DNA of 64,000 nucleotides, taken from NCBI GenBank assembly GCA_029975055.1, contig JARKPU010000058.1, forward strand, positions 186,001 to 250,000. The letters are read 5' to 3'. Origin of the DNA: Anaerolinea sp. (lineage in GTDB: Bacteria > Chloroflexota > Anaerolineae > Anaerolineales > Anaerolineaceae). This document shows positions 61,542-64,000 of the stretch, piece by piece (positions within the stretch are counted from its first letter, which is position 1; each line of letters begins with the position of its first letter). The notes beneath the pieces were generated by a model that searched no databases, was not told the origin of the DNA, and worked only from the letters and a program-made list of their open reading frames with translations. The translations under genes were made by a program, and so were the position numbers.

Positions 61542-62977
61542 TGAGCATGCCTCAGCGAGCTTTGTGTATTCACGGCCACTTTTACCAGCCTCCGCGTGAA
61601 GACCCTCTCACCGGGGAAATCCCCATCGAGCCGGGGGCGGCGCCGTACCGCAACTGGAACGAACGCATCCACGCGCAGTGCTATTATCCGAACGCGCTGC
61701 TGAGGAACTTCGAGAAGATCAGCTTCAACATCGGCCCGACTCTGCTCGAGTGGATGTTCGATTATGACCCCGAAACCGAGGCGAGCATCATCCAGCAGGA
61801 TCGCATCAACTTTGAGACACACGGCGTGGGCAACGCGATGGCGCAGGCCTATAACCACACCATCCTCCCACTGGCGGCCCGCCATGATAAGGTGACCCAG
61901 GTGCGCTGGGGGCTGGCCGATTTCGAGCTGCGCTTCGGCCACCGGCCGATGGGCATGTGGCTGCCCGAAACCGCCGCAGATGATGAAACCCTCGAAGTCC
62001 TGGCTGATTGCGGCATCCAATATACCATCCTTGCCCCCTGGCAGGCCGACTCGGCCGGCCTGGACACAACCCAACCTTACCGGGTGGAACTATCCGGCGG
62101 CAGGAGCATGGTCGTCTTTTTCTATGACCAGGAATTGAGCACGCGGATCAGCTTTGACCCGGCCTCGACGGTGAACGCCGACCGCTTTCTATCGGATTAC
62201 TTGCTCTCAAAATATAACCCCGAGGGGCAGAAAGACAGTCACCCGCAGTTGATCCTGATCGCCTCGGACGGCGAGCTGTACGGGCACCACCAGCCTTTCC
62301 GTGATAAGTTCCTGGCCTACTTGATGGACGGCGCCATGCGCAGCTACCCGATCCAGATGACCTACCCCGGGCTGTGGTTGAAGCAGAACCCCGTGACCGA
62401 GACGGTATCGATCCGCCAGAAGACCTCCTGGAGCTGCCTGCACGGGGTGAAGCGGTGGTCTGGCGTGTGTAATTGCACGGCGCACAGCGATTGGAAAGAG
62501 CCGTTCCGCCGGGCGCTCGACAGGCTGGCAGAAGCGGTGGATGTGGAATACCTCAAGCTGGTCGATGGGCAAATGGCCGACCCCTGGGAGCTGCGCCACC
62601 AGTACATCCGCGTCATTCACGGCGAACTGGATTTGCAAAACCTGGTGGCTGACCTGACGGGCAGGTTTCTTGAAGGCCGCGAATTGGAGCGCATCCATTA
62701 CATTCTGCGGGCGCAATATGAGCGCCAGCGGATGTTCACCTCTTGCGGCTGGTTCTTCGACGATTTCGACCGCATCGAGCCGCGCAACAACGTGGGGTAT
62801 GCCGCTCAGGCCGTGTTGATGGTCAAGCAGGCCACCGGGGCCGATCTTTCGTTGCTGGCGGAAGATGCGCTATCAGCGGTGAAAAGCTGGCGCAGCGGCC
62901 TGCGAGCCGATGCAGTCTTCCGCAAGCACCTGATTCGCGCGGCCGAAACCTGGCGCGCGCCTGCACCAGAGCATTAA
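61538..62977 (+). CDS. GH57/DUF3536-type glycoside hydrolase
   Basis: 479 residues. N-terminal ALCIHGHFYQPPREDPLTGE with the HxH of GH57, MWLPETAADDETLEVLADCG with the candidate nucleophile Glu, and LILIASDGELYGHHQPF with the candidate acid/base Asp. The C-terminal part is DUF3536 (WSCLHGVKRWSGVCNCTAHS, CGWFFDDFDRIEPRNN). GH57 enzymes cleave or transfer alpha-glucans (amylase, branching enzyme). ATGA overlap with the SDR gene means coupled translation. It converges with another amylase-like gene, suggesting a glycogen/alpha-glucan locus. Confidence 0.88.
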   Translation: MMSMPQRALCIHGHFYQPPREDPLTGEIPIEPGAAPYRNWNERIHAQCYYPNALLRNFEKISFNIGPTLLEWMFDYDPETEASIIQQDRINFETHGVGNAMAQAYNHTILPLAARHDKVTQVRWGLADFELRFGHRPMGMWLPETAADDETLEVLADCGIQYTILAPWQADSAGLDTTQPYRVELSGGRSMVVFFYDQELSTRISFDPASTVNADRFLSDYLLSKYNPEGQKDSHPQLILIASDGELYGHHQPFRDKFLAYLMDGAMRSYPIQMTYPGLWLKQNPVTETVSIRQKTSWSCLHGVKRWSGVCNCTAHSDWKEPFRRALDRLAEAVDVEYLKLVDGQMADPWELRHQYIRVIHGELDLQNLVADLTGRFLEGRELERIHYILRAQYERQRMFTSCGWFFDDFDRIEPRNNVGYAAQAVLMVKQATGADLSLLAEDALSAVKSWRSGLRADAVFRKHLIRAAETWRAPAPEH

Positions 62978-62979
62978 CC

Positions 62980-64000
62980 TCAGCCTTCGAGGAGCTTCTG
63001 CACCTGGTAACCGCTGGCTTTGGCGGCTTTGAGCATTTTCTTGACCAGCGCATGAGTCATGAGGGCGCGTTCCGCCAACAGGCTGGCGCCCGCGTTCGGG
63101 CCGCAGACGGCTTCGAAGACCGCCAACAGGCACATCCACCAGGCCAATTCCTCGAAGGCTTCCTTGTTGAACCATAGAATATCTTTAAAGCGGTTGACGC
63201 CCAGGAAGCGCTGGATGGTCTCATCGCCGAACCAACCTGCCAGCACCCGACGGTAAGGTGCGCCGCTGCCGGCGGCGAACCAGTGCTGCTGCTCGGTGAG
63301 CAGGCGCACCAGCCCGACTGCGCGCCGCGCCTCGGCTTCTGAAAGATCCAATCCGCGCAGGGCTTCTTCCAGGGCCGGGCCAAAGTGCCACTCATCGAAC
63401 CACGAGCGTGAAACCGCCGGGTAGTTGGCTGTATCCACCAGCTTGCCCAGCCCGCGCACGAACAGCCAGCCAAACAGGATGCCCATGCGCGCTGCCGGCT
63501 CTTTCTTGAGGCCGCTTTGCAGGTACTTGAGCGCCGCCTGGTAGGCCCTGGAACCTGGCATGGGGAATTTCTGCGCCAGCGCTGGCAGCGAGAGCGCGGC
63601 TTCGAGGCTGTGGCGCAGTTCTTCCACAAGCGGGGCCTGGTTCGCGGTTGCCCCGGTCATCTGCACGGCCCCGTGCAGCAGCCGGCTGTATTTACCCTGC
63701 GCTTCGTTCAGCAGCGCAGCCGAAACTTCTTGGGCGGGGTCGGAAAGCGTATTTTGCATCAGGTAGCGCAGGTAGCCGGGGTTGGCGATCTCCCGGTACG
63801 GGTTCAACACCGGCTGGACGACCAGTTCGCGCAGGGCTTCTTCGATGTTCGGCACGCCGCGCCCGTTGAGGTAGGCGCAGACCTGCCGGTAGGAGCCGTA
63901 AGAGTCGTCCTGCACCTGGGTGAAATCCAGGAACACGTGGTACTCGTATGCCCCCAGGTGGAGCGACAGGCCGTTTTCGACCAGCTCATTGTTGGAGAAG
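62980..64000 (-). CDS. C-terminal part of an alpha-amylase-family protein (runs off the window)
   Basis: The frame is open to base 64000, so the true start lies outside. The visible 340 residues begin with a stretch including ELVENGLSLHLGAYEYHVFL, typical of the C-terminal beta domain of GH13 enzymes. The remaining approximately 310 residues are a long helical extension (LNPYREIANPGYLRYLMQN, SRAYQAALKYLQSGLKKE, WWMCLLAVFEAVCGPNAGAS) of a kind I associate with Anaerolineae amylase-like proteins. No catalytic residues are in the visible part. Convergent with the GH57 gene, 2 bases between stops. Confidence 0.6.
   Translation of the reverse strand, partial: FSNNELVENGLSLHLGAYEYHVFLDFTQVQDDSYGSYRQVCAYLNGRGVPNIEEALRELVVQPVLNPYREIANPGYLRYLMQNTLSDPAQEVSAALLNEAQGKYSRLLHGAVQMTGATANQAPLVEELRHSLEAALSLPALAQKFPMPGSRAYQAALKYLQSGLKKEPAARMGILFGWLFVRGLGKLVDTANYPAVSRSWFDEWHFGPALEEALRGLDLSEAEARRAVGLVRLLTEQQHWFAAGSGAPYRRVLAGWFGDETIQRFLGVNRFKDILWFNKEAFEELAWWMCLLAVFEAVCGPNAGASLLAERALMTHALVKKMLKAAKASGYQVQKLLEG

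Overview
This is a contiguous stretch of a G+C-rich bacterial chromosome with about 62 protein genes, no rRNA or tRNA gene that I can see, and no CRISPR array. Several traits together suggest Chloroflexota, probably Anaerolineae. These are Thr/Pro-rich (TPTPT) cell-surface tails, a BTAD/SARP regulator with an AAA and TPR body, PAC2, DUF6159 and TIGR01906-like membrane proteins, a spermidine-synthase-like membrane fusion, a GH57/DUF3536 protein, and many promoters whose -10 box lies only 6-8 bases before the start codon (likely leaderless mRNAs). This placement is an inference from gene content; no marker rRNA is present.

Layout. 1-8.4 kb: pseudouridine catabolism (psuK end, psuG), a Thr/Pro-rich membrane protein, a PfkB kinase, a pentapeptide-repeat protein, an unusual secretion-ATPase/GAF/PP2C fusion, a PAC2 protein and an Fpg-like protein lacking the N-terminal proline. 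8.4-12.8 kb: a consensus promoter, a structured leader with a terminator hairpin, and a 1398-residue secreted multidomain amylase. 12.9-22.3 kb: an unknown helical protein, comM, an O-antigen-ligase-like TPR protein, a sugar isomerase, a CAP-domain lipoprotein and a large SARP-type regulator. 22.5-27.3 kb: a diheme cytochrome, then a partner-switching module (PP2C phosphatase fused to an RsbW-like kinase, two STAS antagonists) ending in a phytoene-desaturase-like oxidoreductase. 27.3-45.3 kb: mostly housekeeping and regulatory genes (an SRPBCC-PDZ-DinB fusion, a two-component pair, proC, a PatB-like aminotransferase, a cold-shock gene, panE, fmt, an S51 peptidase fused to a CysS tail, a YgjP-like protein, an ECF sigma operon, pterin dehydratase).

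45.3-46.8 kb is an A+T-rich island with two overlapping genes of unknown function. The first carries an R-x5-H motif like that of HEPN nucleases. The low-G+C composition continues into the last codons of the neighbouring mutS. After mutS come a stand-alone MalK/UgpC-type ATPase, a TIGR01906-like protein and a spermidine-synthase-like membrane protein.

53.1-56.7 kb is the most striking locus: a small LuxR-type HTH protein, a RecA/Rad51-like protein without the Walker A lysine, an 81-residue helical protein, and a family-B DNA polymerase in which all three proofreading-exonuclease motifs look destroyed and polymerase motif C reads YVDGLW instead of YxDTDS. I read this as a possible damage-tolerance (translesion) cassette, analogous in logic to imuA-imuB-dnaE2 and perhaps related to archaeal PolB2. 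It is followed by a promoter, a 16-bp hairpin and a terminator that would make an approximately 87-nt RNA. The window closes with a five-gene ftsZ operon, an SDR protein coupled to a GH57/DUF3536 protein, and the C-terminal part of an amylase-like gene that runs off the end.
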